From positions 15,197,261 to 15,261,260 of the forward strand of contig NC_003074.8 in the NCBI RefSeq assembly GCF_000001735.4: 64,000 bases of DNA. The letters are read 5' to 3'. Source of the DNA: Arabidopsis thaliana. Taxonomy: Eukaryota > Streptophyta > Magnoliopsida > Brassicales > Brassicaceae. The notes beneath the pieces are model-generated. The model made no database searches. It saw nothing but the letters and a program-made list of their open reading frames with translations, and was not told the origin of the DNA. Shown here in pieces: positions 12,772 to 24,450 of this stretch (positions are counted from its first letter, which is position 1; each line of letters begins with the position of its first letter). Position numbers and translations under genes: made by a program.

Positions 12772-15700
12772 CTAAGGTACAAGCAAGCCACCGTTGGAGG
12801 TCTTCTGAGACTTCTTCCTGTAATTTGAGACACTACAATTTGGGCACACATATTCCAACCCATCTGTTTTTGCATAGTCCTGTATATATCATATGTTGCA
12901 TCAGTACACATATTATTCATTGATGCTTATTACGAGTTTACGATGTGTTCGTTTAGTTACCTTGAAGGCGCCGAGGCCAGGCCTTCTGTCACATCCGAAA
13001 TGAGCCCACTCTCCACATGATCCACAGTTCACCCAGTCACCAGCTGTGCTACTGTTTCAACCAAACCAAACCAAAGCGCGTTAACAAACAAGGCGTTATT
13101 AACCGTGTACACAAGAGAGAGAGAGGGTTCTTAATGTACCTGCGACATATTAAACAGCACTCTCCATCTACATCATCATGAGCATACTCATACTCCAATA
13201 GATACGTCTCATAGTGTCTTTTCAGGGTATTACCCACACCCTGCCATAATAACCCCAGAGCTGATGATCAGATATACATTCTCTGATTTTTCAAGAATAA
13301 ATCAAGTGGTGAGACAAGAAAACAAAATCATTTACAGTCATTCTGTTTGTGAGTGTGTGGTTGCGCATCTTTGAGAAAACTTGTCCCTTCCAGTTGATCC
13401 CATTACCTACATGGAACCCTCCCCGTGATACAACCTGCAACAACTCTCATTATTAGCTCACCAAATGTAATGCTGGCTGCCTTGGTTGAACAAAATCAAA
13501 TCATTGCTTAACTACCTCTCTATACAAGTTGAAGAGATCAAGCCGTTTTGAGTTGAGAACAGCATCTGGAAACTCCGCTAGTCCCCCTGGAGGAACTAGC
13601 CGGGTATGTCCTCGTATTAGCAGAAACTGCATTACATCCCTCAGAAACTCCTCCTACATATATAGAGATAGCAATGTTAAGAGGAGTTTATAAGTTCAAA
13701 CTATTCATCACAAGAAAAACAATGCAAACCTCTGAGCAAACTTGAATATGCGCTCTTCCACAGTCGTGTTTTTTTAAAGGTAGAGGGTTTAGTGAGATGA
13801 TTTGCTTTCTCTGGTACGAACCAGAGAAAGCTTTACGGTGAGTTACTGGAGTGCCACCTGATGCACCATGCTTTGGAGGCATAGGCAAGCTTCCTTTGGT
13901 GTGGTCACCATCAAATCTTCCAATTTCAGAGTAACCAGAGAAAGGTATCATCTTATGTCGACGGGTGTGAGGTATTGGTCTCAAAGCAGCCACGTTGATT
14001 TTCCTTGATGTAGGTCCTCCGTTTTCAATTTCCTGAATATAAATATTGTCACAGCATCCAATCAGTATATACATGAAGACTGATGAACATTTGGCAGAAG
14101 TATGGCCACAAAACTTATCCCTGATTAGAGTTGAAATCATAGAGTCTAGCTCATGAACAAAGAATAATTCCAAATTAACATTTTGTATAGAGAGAAAGTT
14201 TCAACCTGCGATATCCGAAACAGTACCTTACTTTCTCTGCATGGCTCGGATCTTTTTCTGGTTGGCAAAGGAGGTGTTAACCAGTTAGGAATTTTGGATA
14301 AAAGAGCATCATGATTTGAAGTATCATTGATCTGTTGTCCGCAGAAGAAAAGTAAACGTTCTGCATCATCTTTCTCAAAGGAAGCAACAGACAACCCCTG
14401 AATGCTAGCTACTCCAAGAACGACTAAACTGCGGTATGACACATCCGGCGCCAACTGTCTTAAAACCTGTCGAAAGCAAAATAACCTTTTCTTAGTCACG
14501 CATTAGCAAGTGGAAACTCATGAAACGCAAAAAATCCTGAGAACCCAAAGAGAATGTAAATCACATGACTATCTGGATGTAATCACTTAAAATGCACAAG
14601 TATCATGAATAAAGAGTGAAAGCAATAAAGCACGAAAAATGGTCCTTGGACATCCCAAAGCTTGAGTTAAACGTTAAGAAACATGAAAAGCCTTTATTTC
14701 TACCCGTTACAATTTCATAACAAACTTTTCATCTGAAACTCTTGTGACTACTTTGGCTGACTAAATTGTTGAGAAACTTGGAAACAAGGTGCATGAGATA
14801 AATAATTGGGCTAAAGATTACTATCTACAACAAATATAAGTCGAGGAAAGAAAGAGATTATTAACCTGCAGAGCCCATGTTGGGACTTGCATCGAAACTT
14901 CACACACACTTGCTCCACAAGCTATTGAGGCAGATCTACGAGGCTCAGAGAAACCCCGCTTTGTTTCTTCTGAGTTCACCACTGAATGGACTAGTTGGAT
15001 CTTCTCAACGACCTCATGTTTTATGTGATTTTCCAAAAGCTGATATTTACATAGGAGATTAATAATAAATCCCATTGCACATGTATGCAGAGATAAGCTA
15101 TATTTCAAAAGATATAATCCCTTGCCTGATCACTGAAACAGGTCTGCGCATTTCCAGACACAAGCATTGATATGTGTGCTGAAGAACAGGTCGAGACATC
15201 ACAACGCATGGTCACTACACCACGAGTAAATGTTCCTGCTTGAAGAGGAGGTGCTGGAGCACTGCAGTTTCAATTTTGATCAGCAAAAAAATGAAAAGTA
15301 ACCAAGTACGTCTTAAAACTAAGTCAAAAGGCACAAAACCATAGATGATTAATCTTAAGGTTATTCGAGGGATGCGCAACATATCATTTGGCTATAGAAA
15401 TTACATACCTAGAACGGTTATGGAGCTTACTTCCTCGCATCTGGAACAATATAAAAAAATAACGTTCTTTTAAAAGGACTAAAAGAAGACATATACAATT
15501 AAGTCCATCCATACATTTTAGTATGCGCACTAATGAAGAAATATCAAAACTGTAAACTACCAACTACTCACTTCTATTCGCAAGAGAGCATTAAGTCCAT
15601 CCATCAAAGATCCCAGTAAAAATGTATCCTGAAATAGAGAAAAAGCTTTGTAACTGAAGATAGCATAAAGAAATACTAACATCTGCACAAACAAGCCAGT

Positions 15701-17180
15701 ATCATAAAATGCGCGAGAAGGTCAACAACACCCACCACTGTGCATGGTGGTCCACACAAAAGAAACCTCACAGTAACATCTTCATCATATATCTTTATTG
15801 ATGGGAGGCTCTCTAATGAATTTTCCTCTTCTAGTTCATCAGCTTCCGGTGAAACCACATCAATCTTTGGAGGTTCTCCAAGCAAGCAAGGTCCCATCTC
15901 ATAATTCATTTTACGGTTGCTGTTAGAAGGAAGGACAGCATTGTCACTTGTACAATAGAGTCGGAAAGATGCTTCTGCAACATGGAACACATCCCATGTA
16001 TCGCTGCACGAACTGCATTGCCAAAGAGCATATCACTGTCAAATAAATTTGTAGACTAGGGGAAAAAACTATATAAAATATAGATGTAAATCAGACTAAA
16101 ATTAAGGCTTGTCGCTATGTCAGATGCTCGAGTAAACAATTACCTCTGTATGACTGAAAACAGAGAATGGCGAAAATGGCAGGCTGCATATTTCGAGAAA
16201 ACATTTTTCCAATAAATAACATATTGAACACCCTGCAAAAGAAAATCACCATTAGGTGAAATAGAGCAACAAAGAGGTAATAAGAAGAAAAGTGAAAGGT
16301 GCTTATCAAGAGTGGTGTACCTTAGAGTAGAGTGCTTGAGCTAATTCTTCACCATTTGGGAGCTCAAGGTAAACCTGTGAAAACAATATGATGCCAAAAC
16401 ATATTAATATCTCACTAGGTATGGAAAATGTTTTAACATTCATGTAGAGGATACTCTATGGAGCCTTTTAAGCACATTGTCAAGAGACTAACAGCGATTT
16501 ATTAAGAAAATCTTAGTGGCATGAGGCATCAACGTAAAAGGAAATCCTTAACTAAAAACGAGAAACGTAAAACAACGAATGATGCACCTACCGTTGTCGG
16601 TAATGTGGAACCAAACAGAGTAACCAAGGCATCAGGAGTAGAAAAATCAGTATATCCCAACACTAAGGGACCAACTTCATCACTATCTCCACTATGTTCC
16701 CCTTGCAAGTACACAAAATCCGTTGCTGAAGAGTTAACAGCAACCTGGAACTCCTCCGGCGTAGGATTATTCAGTACCTGAAACTACAACATGAAAAAAG
16801 CATACACCAAATGCTTTAACATCTCCATTAAGAAATCACTTAGAACCAAGATTCTCCCATCAAGTCTACCAATTTCTAAAGGCCTCAAGCAACACAACCT
16901 ATAGCAACAACTCTCACCAGCTAACAATTCCCAAACTTAGTTCAACATTGTCTAAACTTACTAAAGGTTCCAACTTTCAACCAACAATCTAGCAAATCAA
17001 TTACGAGAATTAGAAAAGTGTTTTTACCTTGAGACGCCCTGAAGAAGAGAGATCTGGAAAAGGGTATTTGGGTTGATGAGAAGTTCCATCTATCTGGTTA
17101 TTAGTATCGCAAAGCTCTGCTCCAGAAACAACTGCCACAACATTACAACGGTTTCTCGAAAACCCTTGTCCATGAAACAT
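12772..17180 (-). CDS. ARID4: ARID4-like protein: ARID DNA-binding domain plus C-terminal PHD-like finger
   Basis: Multi-exon gene with the start codon at 17178-17180 (MFHGQGFSRNRCNVV; exon 1 is 17028-17180) and stop at 12772-12774. Exon 2 (about 16600-16780) reads PTPEEFQVAVNSS. Long middle exons near 15700-15990 and 13800-14480 carry no domain I can name. The ARID lies around 13200-13660: FLRDVMQFLLIRGHTR, LVPPGGLAEFPDAVLNSKRL, LFNLYREVV, GGFHVGNGINWK, then GNTLKRHYETYLLEYEYAHD. The C-terminus has a cysteine-rich PHD-like module: ECCLICR, WVNCGSCGEWAHFGCDRR and YVCPNC. Arabidopsis ARID2/3/4 belong to the PEAT chromatin complex (PWWP, EPCR, ARID, TRB) linked to histone acetylation/deubiquitination and silencing. 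The paralogue number follows gene order. Confidence 0.88.
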
Positions 17181-17420
17181 CGTTCAATAGCATAACCAAA
17201 CTTCTAATCTCTCTATGAAACTAGACCACAAAGAAAACCCTAAAGAAATTCAACGAATAAGTTCGTTAAGAACCCACTACTCGACCTCAAAATCAGCCCT
17301 AAGAAGAAGAAAAAAACCCTAATTTCGAACTCGTAGGAAGAAATCGACGGTACCCAGAAAAGAAGAAGACGAATTTTATTGGAAAAAGAGAAACCTAAAC
17401 AGAGAGAAGAGGCCCATCAC
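17181..17420 (-). promoter_or_regulatory. 5' leader and upstream of ARID4
   Basis: Sequence directly upstream of the ARID4 start on the minus strand. On that strand it holds the motif AAACCCTA/AGGGTTTT (near 17235 and 17310), a telo-box-like element common upstream of plant housekeeping genes. The transcription start is not determinable here. Confidence 0.35.
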
Positions 17421-17959
17421 AAAAGATCACAAACACAAAAGATTAAAATTTAGAAAAAATCTGAAGAACAACAATAAACAAATTGATGAATCTTTTCTTT
17501 TAAGAAGCTATAATAATAATAATACTCTACAGTGTTTATCTTTGTAACACTAAAATCAAAGCAAAATTGTTAATCAAAAGGTAAGAGAAATTTAACTAAA
17601 AAACCAAACAGAGGAATTAATTAACAACAACAACTAAAAATGTTGTTGTGTTTGGTTTTTTTTTGTGTTTTTTTTTGTTTTGTTTCACATCTTTTAATCG
17701 TGTTTTAATTCAAAGCTTCGTTTAACTCTTTAGGAGCTAAAACCAACGAACATCATCATGAGGATGTAAGAGACTTTTAAGAAGATATGTTCATTTTACT
17801 TGGAACTTCCAAGTTCTACACTTTGATCATCGTCTGTCTCTTGTCCAGATAGAGCGAGTATAGACATCCTCTTCCCTACACTTGTTATTTGACCGCAACC
17901 GCAAGACTTTTACCATGCTGGTCGGTCAAACTTATTTTTGATAATTGTATTACAAAGTA

Positions 17960-18515
17960 AGCCTGGGCGGTCTGATATTCGAATCGGATTCAGATCAAGA
18001 TATTTGGGTTTGGATATTTTAGATTTAGAATTCTAAGATCTGTTCGGGTATTGAAAGATTTCGGGTTTAGATCGGGTTTGGATCGGGTTCAGACCAAGTT
18101 TTTCGGGTTTGAATTCAAGTTTATCCGGAATATCCAAAATTTAAGATTTATATCAAAATATATTCAAATTACTTGAAAATACACAAAATTTCTAAAAAAA
18201 ACGTTAGTATTTTTTATCCAAATCTATCGAAAATAGGTAAAGTATCCAAAAATATATAAAATATTTTAAAATCTAAATGTTTAATGTTTATGCACTTAAG
18301 TTGTTGTATATGTAATTATTACTAATTAGTCATTTCTAGGTATATATATTTTGGATATATTTGGATACTTGATCGGATTTAGATTCAAATCGGTTTCGGG
18401 TTTTGAAGTTTAAAATCCGTTTGGGTATTCTAAAATTTCGGATTCGAGTTTGGATCACGTTTTTCGGATCGGATTCGATTCAGTTCTTTAGATTCGGGTT
18501 TTTTGCCTAGGCATA
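17960..18515. repeat. Degenerate GGATCGGGTT-type repeat block with GCCTRGGC ends
   Basis: Between GCCTGGGC (about 17961) and GCCTAGGC (about 18507) the sequence is built of variants of TCGGATTC, GGGTTTGGAT and ATCGGGTTC, with complementary-looking ends and an AT-rich centre. This resembles dispersed low-complexity TE debris in Arabidopsis. I see no convincing target duplication and cannot name a family. Confidence 0.35.
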
Positions 18516-18972
18516 TAAAGCTTGGATATATTTGTGAAAAATCATTTTTCCATCTTTCTGTTACATATCGTGAAGTACTGGAGTGTTACTTTCCTGGGTC
18601 GTATATATTTGACATTTCTCATTGACTTTGAGCCATCCTAGCTGAATGTACGCATTGTGCTGCTTTTTATTAGCCGCCTTGTGTTGTTGTCATTGGTAAA
18701 AGCTACACTAACAATATGTATATTCTATCTTAGTGTAAAACATTGTCATTACCTATGTTCTATACTAAAACAAAGAATATACATATTGTGATTGTTGTTA
18801 TCTATACATGGGACTTAATCTCACATGTGTTACTATCTATGAGTTTGTTGGAGCGTATTGAAAAATCGATGTGATCGACTATATCAAAATTATGTAAATA
18901 ATGAAAATCTAGACGATCATGATATCTTATAATTTCTTAGTTTAAAGTATTTACATTTTTCTTATCTTAATT

Positions 18973-18976
<4 letters not shown>

Positions 18977-19015
<39 letters not shown>
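18977..19015. repeat. (AT)n microsatellite
   Basis: About 38 bp of uninterrupted alternating AT, likely polymorphic in length between accessions. Confidence 0.9.
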
Positions 19016-19017
<2 letters not shown>

Positions 19018-19452
19018 ATGTATATTATAACATTATTTTTATGAGTATAATACTAATTTTGTTAAATAGTTTATGTGTTTACTCATCAATTTATAAATTT
19101 GGGCCTCGTGTGAGATCTATAGATAAACATATTGTAATTCTTTGCTGGATGAAAGCATAAAACTTTACGTTAAGTCGTTATGTATAAATAAAAGTTGAAA
19201 ATTACAAAATAAACGTGTTATTTGTTTTGCCTTTTTCTATAAGTCGGCCAAGCAAAAAAAAGAAGAAACATAGCAACTTCATCTTCGGCTATATAAAGAG
19301 AATGTCTCATAACTTTTAAGGATCATCCAAACAAAAAATACAAGAGAGAAGAAGAGACAGAGCAATAGAGATATATCAAGAGAGAAGTTAGATTCGCTTC
19401 TCTTCTTTTTTTGGTAAACGTTTGATTCTTCTTCTTTGTATGCTCTGAAGTT

Positions 19453-20202
19453 ATGGGAGAACGCAAAAACCTAAACAAGTATTATCCGCCAGATTTTGAT
19501 CCGAAGAAGATACACCGCATCAAGAAACCGAAGAACCAGCAGAAAAAGATTAGATTTATGCTTCCAGTTCGTGTTCGCTGCAACACATGTGGTAATTACA
19601 TGTCGGAAGGCACCAAATTCAATTGCCGTCAAGAAGACGTCATCACCGAGACGTACCTAGGTCTAAAAATCCACAGGTTCTACATCAAGTGCACCAAATG
19701 CTTAGCAGAGTTGACAATCAAAACCGATCCAAAGAACCATAGTTATACTGTAGAATCAGGTGCAAGTTGCCTTTATAATGGCCATGAGGACATTGAGGAG
19801 GAGAAGAAGAAGAAGCATGAAAACGCATTAGAATCCCTAGAGAACAGAACTGTGGTATCTAAAAGAGAGATTGAAGTTATGGCTAGTCTTGATGAGTTAA
19901 AGTCGATGAAGTCTAGACGAGCCTCATTGAGTGTAGACTACATGCTTGAGGATTTGAGTAGAAGAAAAAAACAAGAAGAAGAGAATGTTGAGGAAGAATT
20001 GCTTATTAAGTCGATAAAATTTGGTAAGAGGATTAGAACTGATGAAGAGAAAAAGAAAAACTATGAGGCGTTTGATGAGAAGAAGAAGAAGAAGAAGAAG
20101 CCTAAGAAACGTGATTCCGGTACTGTTTGCATAATCTCAAAGAAGAAGACGGGACTCGAATCTCTGTATCACAACTGTGACAACGACAGCGATGATGAGT
20201 AG
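19453..20202 (+). CDS. CWC16/YJU2-family splicing factor homologue (DUF572), intronless
   Basis: Single uninterrupted frame of 249 codons. It begins MGERKNLNKYYPPDFDPKKI, the hallmark N-terminus of the CWC16/Yju2/CCDC94 family, which associates with the Prp19 complex and promotes the first catalytic step of pre-mRNA splicing. Two zinc-ligand pairs are visible, CNTC (C43, C46) and CTKC (C80, C83), in the conserved order with YIKCTKC. From residue 120 on the protein is charged, with Glu/Lys runs (EEEKKKKHE, EKKKKKKKPKKR) and a coiled-coil-like character, ending in an acidic DNDSDDE tail. The gene matches the position of AT3G43250 from memory. Family members usually have introns, so the lack of any suggests a retrocopy, although the frame is intact. 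Confidence 0.9.
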   Translation: MGERKNLNKYYPPDFDPKKIHRIKKPKNQQKKIRFMLPVRVRCNTCGNYMSEGTKFNCRQEDVITETYLGLKIHRFYIKCTKCLAELTIKTDPKNHSYTVESGASCLYNGHEDIEEEKKKKHENALESLENRTVVSKREIEVMASLDELKSMKSRRASLSVDYMLEDLSRRKKQEEENVEEELLIKSIKFGKRIRTDEEKKKNYEAFDEKKKKKKKPKKRDSGTVCIISKKKTGLESLYHNCDNDSDDE

Positions 20203-20203
20203 T

Positions 20204-20262
20204 GAATTGGTTTTCTTTACCCCATTTTTTTTTTTTGTGTCAAAAATTGGTTTTCTTTACCA
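20204..20262 (+). repeat. 17-bp direct repeat in the 3' flank of the CWC16 gene
   Basis: AATTGGTTTTCTTTACC occurs at about 20204-20220 and again at about 20246-20262, separated by a poly-T run. It may be a small slippage or recombination duplicate just after the stop codon. Confidence 0.6.
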
Positions 20263-20271
20263 AGTGTCAAA

Positions 20272-20637
20272 TGTTGAACAACATAAATGATATTAAAAAT
20301 ATAAATTAAAAAATATATAATAATATATATAAATGATATTAAACTTCAAAGTTAATTTATGGCCCAGTAGTCTTTAATGAAGAGGTTAAAGAATAAGAAA
20401 AGCCTAGAAATTTCTATTAGGTTTAGGAGTTATCTAAGTCCTAATTGTAATAGGATTTGCAAAGTTGTGCCTCCTATAAATACACCTCAAGAGTTGTGAG
20501 AAGAGAAGAGAGCTTTGATGTTTAGTTTTTAAGAGAGTTTTCTAATCATCAATAAAAGAGAGTTATTATTTTAAAGCTTGTTCTTGTGTTCTTAAGAAAC
20601 TTTATGACGAAGTAACCCAACTAAATGAAGACCAACA
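20272..20637 (+). mobile_element. Solo-LTR-like sequence (copia type)
   Basis: The segment begins TGTTGAACAACA and ends ACCAACA, so its termini are short inverted repeats. In plus orientation it has a plant-LTR layout: TATA box CCTATAAATACA (about 20472), then a poly(A)-signal region ATCAATAAAAGAG (about 20548) before the 3' end. No primer-binding site or polypurine tract adjoins it, so it looks like a solo LTR. GTTGA follows it at 20638-20642 and also occurs at 20273-20277, which would be a target duplicate only if the left boundary is moved to 20278. Confidence 0.45.
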
Positions 20638-21096
20638 GTTGAGGCCGCACATGTTCTTGCAATGCAACCTGTATTCCCAAGAATCTGTCAAGGAGAGTAT
20701 AAGTTTAGATCCTGATCTGGACCAAGATGTACTAAGAAGACCAAAGCAGATAGAACGTGAGGCGGTTCAGATATGTAGCAGTGAGAGTGCAAATTTGAGG
20801 AGAGACCAAAACTACTTGAAGCAGCTTACTCCTCGCATCTTCCTTGACTCCTTCTCCCGCCCCTCGCGCAAGGGGATTTCCCTTATCTGACTCGCCTACA
20901 CCAACTAGGAAAGATTACAAGTCAAATAGAAGAAAGAGAGAGAGAGCATGAGAGTTACACAAAGGAGACTTATAGCTTGCGGTTGAGATGAGTTAAGCTA
21001 AGAGAGGGAAAAAGACAGCCACTTGACGGTAGATGAAACGTCCTTGATGCTATGACGCACAGGCTGCTCCGACCGAAACTCTCCATTCCCTCGACT
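20638..21096. other. Short spacer between solo LTR and tandem duplication
   Basis: An 83-codon frame (20639-20890) has no recognisable domain and begins exactly at the LTR edge, so it is not called. Nothing else is supported. Confidence 0.5.
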
Positions 21097-21500
21097 TTTA
21101 GACTCATTCAATACTAGATTAATCGCTAAAGAGACCCGTATGACTTTGAAACCAAGGTACCCAAATGTAACAAAACAATGACATCTTGGCGAAGAATGGA
21201 AGCTATCGTTTAATATCGGCCCATCATTACATGAAAATAGATAAACGGTGCGTTTTAAATCCATATAAACATCTTGTAAATAAATTTCTGAACACTGTGA
21301 CATCTAAGACCAAAACAAGATAGTGAGGGATCAAATTGATCATTGTAGTTGTTTGTCTGATTAATGGTTCAAATTATGGAAATTATGATTTTCTCTGAAA
21401 TCATCGAAGCTTTTGAATAATTGTTTCAAAATTAAATTTTAATAGGTAATCTTATTTCTTATATTGATTTGAAAATTATGAAATGATGATATAGAAAAAA

Positions 21501-22015
21501 CTCTATAAATTAATAATGTCAAGACCGGAAAGCTTTGTTAATTTTAAAGGTATTAATTTATCGATAAATTAATAATTAACTAATAGAGATATCTTACTAA
21601 TTTTGTAATTGATTTTAAAAAATATTTTCTTAAGAATAAATATTTTTCTAAAACCAATTACAAGTAAAAAAGCAATTTTTAAGTTTAGAAAATAACACAA
21701 TTTTTCCAAAGTAAAAAAATATATTATAAATGACTTCTACCAAGAATGAATACAAATTTAAGAAAAACAAACAATATTAGAGTCATCTTTTCTAAACTTT
21801 TTTTATAATAATTAATCTTAGATTCATATATATAAGTTTATAAAATTATTGACTTATGATATAGATGAGACCATATGTTTACATAGAATTTTCAAAAAAA
21901 ATATTATCTTATTAGTTTATAGATTTGTATCAATTTTTACAACGGTCCACCCTTGAGATCGAAAAAATTTACTAATTTATAGGGGTAACTAATTTACCGC
22001 TATTAACTTATAGAG
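21501..22015. mobile_element. MITE-like element in unit 1
   Basis: Terminal inverted repeats CTCTATAAATTAATA (left) and TATTAACTTATAGAG (right) bound about 515 bp of AT-rich sequence with no coding capacity. Internal subterminal motifs (ATTAATTTATCGATAAATTAAT, shown here in part) are themselves palindromic. The family name is not recognised. The element was present before the duplication, since unit 2 has it at the same position. Confidence 0.6.
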
Positions 22016-22079
22016 ATTTTATTGTATATCAACGTATATATTTGTACGAGCTTTGCATTTTGATGAATCAGTGGTGATG

Positions 22080-22113
22080 TCCTATGGGTTATGAAGCTTC
22101 ATAACTCATAGGA
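22080..22113. repeat. Near-perfect 34-bp palindrome, unit 1
   Basis: TCCTATGGGTTATGAAG is followed directly by CTTCATAACTCATAGGA, giving 17-bp arms with one mismatched pair and no loop. It is conserved at 23743-23776 with one more change. It sits just before a possible splice acceptor (CATAG). Confidence 0.85.
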
Positions 22114-22784
22114 CAAGCACACAAGATAAATATGCTAATGAATCCATCAGTCGAGTCTTGGAAGCCTTTAAGCAATTGGAAGCAAAAGATATTATGGCGA
22201 CTATCGCTAATATATTGACTTTGATCCAACAGAACTATCCCAAAGCTCGTATGAATTTGAGAACATTGCTAGATATTGCGGTGGAAATTAAAAAAGTCAC
22301 AAAGCATAACATTGAGGAGGAGGGTACACCATCTTTTTATGTTACTCAAAGGGTAGCACAAATCAATAGTTTCATAGATACTTCTGCTCTTGATGAATCA
22401 AAAGATTATCAAACAGCAGTTACCTGTTTTATCCACAATACTAGGTACTTGGACCAACTCAAAATACTTGTTCATAATTTATCAGATTTAAAAGGTTTAT
22501 TGATTAAAATCATATATGGGGTATCTCTTCTGGAGGAAACAGAGGAGATCTATCAGAGATGCTTGGCACTTTTTGCCTTGATGCATCAGGGTGGAGAGGA
22601 TGCCGTAAATGTCATTGTAGAATCTTTGGGTGTTGAGAGTTCCATGATACACATTGAGGTCTGTCAAATTTCCATGCATTTAATGATGATTTTGAGTTTG
22701 TCTCATTGTTCTTCATCTCTAGATGCATTTTGTTTTTGCTTCTTCTTAGGCTGCGTTTGTGTTCGAGTCGAGGCTAAGAGCTAA
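22090..22784 (+). pseudogene. Orphan exon-like frame, unit 1
   Basis: A frame open from a TGA at about 22089 to a TAA at 22784. There is no in-frame ATG until 22193, but a CATAG acceptor-like site precedes it and GAG followed by GTCTGT forms a donor-like site near 22657. The coding-like part reads helix-rich sequence such as KQLEAKDIMATIANILTLI, NLRTLLDIAVEIKKVTKHN and FALMHQGGEDAVNVIVES. The residue pattern and the near-identical second copy argue that this was a real internal exon. I do not recognise the family. It is called a gene fragment because neither a start nor downstream exons are seen. Confidence 0.5.
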
Positions 22785-23191
22785 TCTTTTAGGCTCATTC
22801 AATACTAGATTAATCGCTAAAGAGACCTGTATGACTTTGAAACCAAGGTACCCAAATGTAAAAAAACAATGACATCTCGACGAAGAATGGAAGCTCTCGT
22901 TTAATATCGGCCCATCATTACATGAAAAATAGATAAACGGTGCGTTTTAAATCCATATAAACATCTTGTAAATAAATTTCTGAACACTGTGACATCTAAG
23001 ACCAAAACAAGATAGTAGGGATCAAATTGATCATTGTAGTTGTTTGTTTGATTAATGGTTCAAATTATGGAAATTATGATTAATTCTAAAATCATCGAAG
23101 CTTTTGAATAATCGTGTCAAAATTAAATTTTAATAGGTAATCTTATTTCTTATATTGATTTGAAAAGTATGAAATGATGATATAGAAAGAA

Positions 23192-23678
23192 CTCTATAAA
23201 TTAATAATGCCAAGACCATAAAGCTTTATTAATTTTAAAAGTATTAATTTACCGATAAATTAATAATTATTTTAATAGAGATATGTTACTAATTTTCTAA
23301 ATGATTTTAAAAAATATTTTCTTAAAAATAAATATTTTTCTATAACCAATTACAAGTAAAAAAGCAATTTTTAAGTTTAATATATTAGAAATGACTTCTA
23401 CCAAGAATTAATACAAATTTAAGAAAAACAAACAATATTAGAGTCATCTTTTCTAAACTTTTTTACAATAATTAATCTTAGATTCATATATATAAGTTTA
23501 TAAAATTATTGACTTATAATATTGATGAGACCATATGTTTACATATAATTTTTTTTAAAAAAATATTATCTTATTAGTTTATAGATTTTTATCAATTTTT
23601 ACAACGGTCCCAACTTGAGATCGCGAGAATTTACTAATTTATAGGGGTTACTAATTTACCGTTTATTAACTTATAGAG
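23192..23678. mobile_element. MITE-like element in unit 2
   Basis: Same element as 21501-22015 at the corresponding position of the second unit, with the same CTCTATAAATTAATA and TTATAGAG ends and a small internal deletion. Confidence 0.6.
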
Positions 23679-23751
23679 ATTTTATTGTATGTCAACGTAT
23701 ATATTTGTACGAGCTTTGCATTTTGATGAAGAAGTGGTGATGTCCAATGGG

Positions 23752-24450
23752 TTATGAAGCTTCATAACTCATAGGACAAGCACACAAGATAAATTTGCTA
23801 ATGGATCCATCAGCCGAGTCTTGGAAGCCATTAAGCAATTGGAAGCAAAAGATATTATGGCGACTATCGCTAATATATTGACTTTGATCCAACAGAACCA
23901 TCCCAAAGCTCGTATTAATTTGAGAACGTTGCTAGACATTGCGGTGGAAATTAAAAAAGTCACAAAGCATAACATTGAGGAGGAGGGTACACCGCCTTTC
24001 TATGTTACTCGAAGGGAAGCACAAATCAATAGTTTCATAGATACTTCTGCTCTTGATGAATCAAAAGCTTATCAAACAACAGCTGCTACCTGTTTTATCC
24101 ACAATACGAGGTACTTGGACCAAATCAAAATACTTGTAGATAATTTATCGGATTTAAAAGGTTTATTAATTAAGATCATATATAGGGAATCTCTTTTGGA
24201 AGAAACAGAGGAGATCTACCAGAGATGCTTGGCACTTTTTGCCTTGATGCATCAGGGTGGAGAGGATGCCGTAAATGTCATTGTAGAATCTTTGGGTGTT
24301 GAGAGTTCCATGATACACATTGAGGTCTGTCAAATTTCCATGCATTTAATGATGATTTTGAGTTTGCCTCATTGTTCTTCATCTCTAGATGCATTTTGCT
24401 TTTGCTTCTTCTTAGGCTGCGTTTGTGTTCGAATCGAGGTTACGAGCTAA
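23752..24450 (+). pseudogene. Orphan exon-like frame, unit 2
   Basis: Paralogue of the frame in unit 1. It is also free of stops from the palindrome to the TAA at 24450 and differs by scattered substitutions, several of them amino-acid changes (EAIKQLEAKD versus EAFKQLEAKD), plus one in-frame insertion (TTAATCF versus TAVTCF). Retention of the open frame in both copies could mean constraint or simply recent duplication. Function unknown. Confidence 0.5.

Larger units (their letters stand above)
17420..19452. other. Intergenic spacer between ARID4 and the CWC16 gene
   Basis: The spacer holds a degenerate CGGGTT-rich block (17960-18515), a pure AT microsatellite (about 18977-19015) and AT-rich sequence. 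The 150 bp before 19453 look like a 5' leader rich in AAGAGAGAAG. No further gene is supported. Confidence 0.55.
21097..22786 (+). repeat. Tandem duplication, unit 1
   Basis: About 1.69 kb, repeated head-to-tail as 22787-24456 with high identity. Each unit starts TTTTAGRCTCATTCAATACTA and contains in order a unique-looking 400-bp segment, an AT-rich MITE-like element, a near-perfect 34-bp palindrome and an exon-like open frame ending at GAGCTAATC. Small indels and substitutions separate the units. Confidence 0.9.

Noticed and set aside
20639..20890. 83-codon plus-strand frame beginning MRPHMFLQCN
   Set aside because: No domain, starts at a repeat edge, and has no promoter or splice context.
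22080..22113. Palindrome as a microRNA precursor
   Set aside because: The arms are 17 bp with no loop, too short for a plant miRNA hairpin; the surrounding sequence does not extend the stem.
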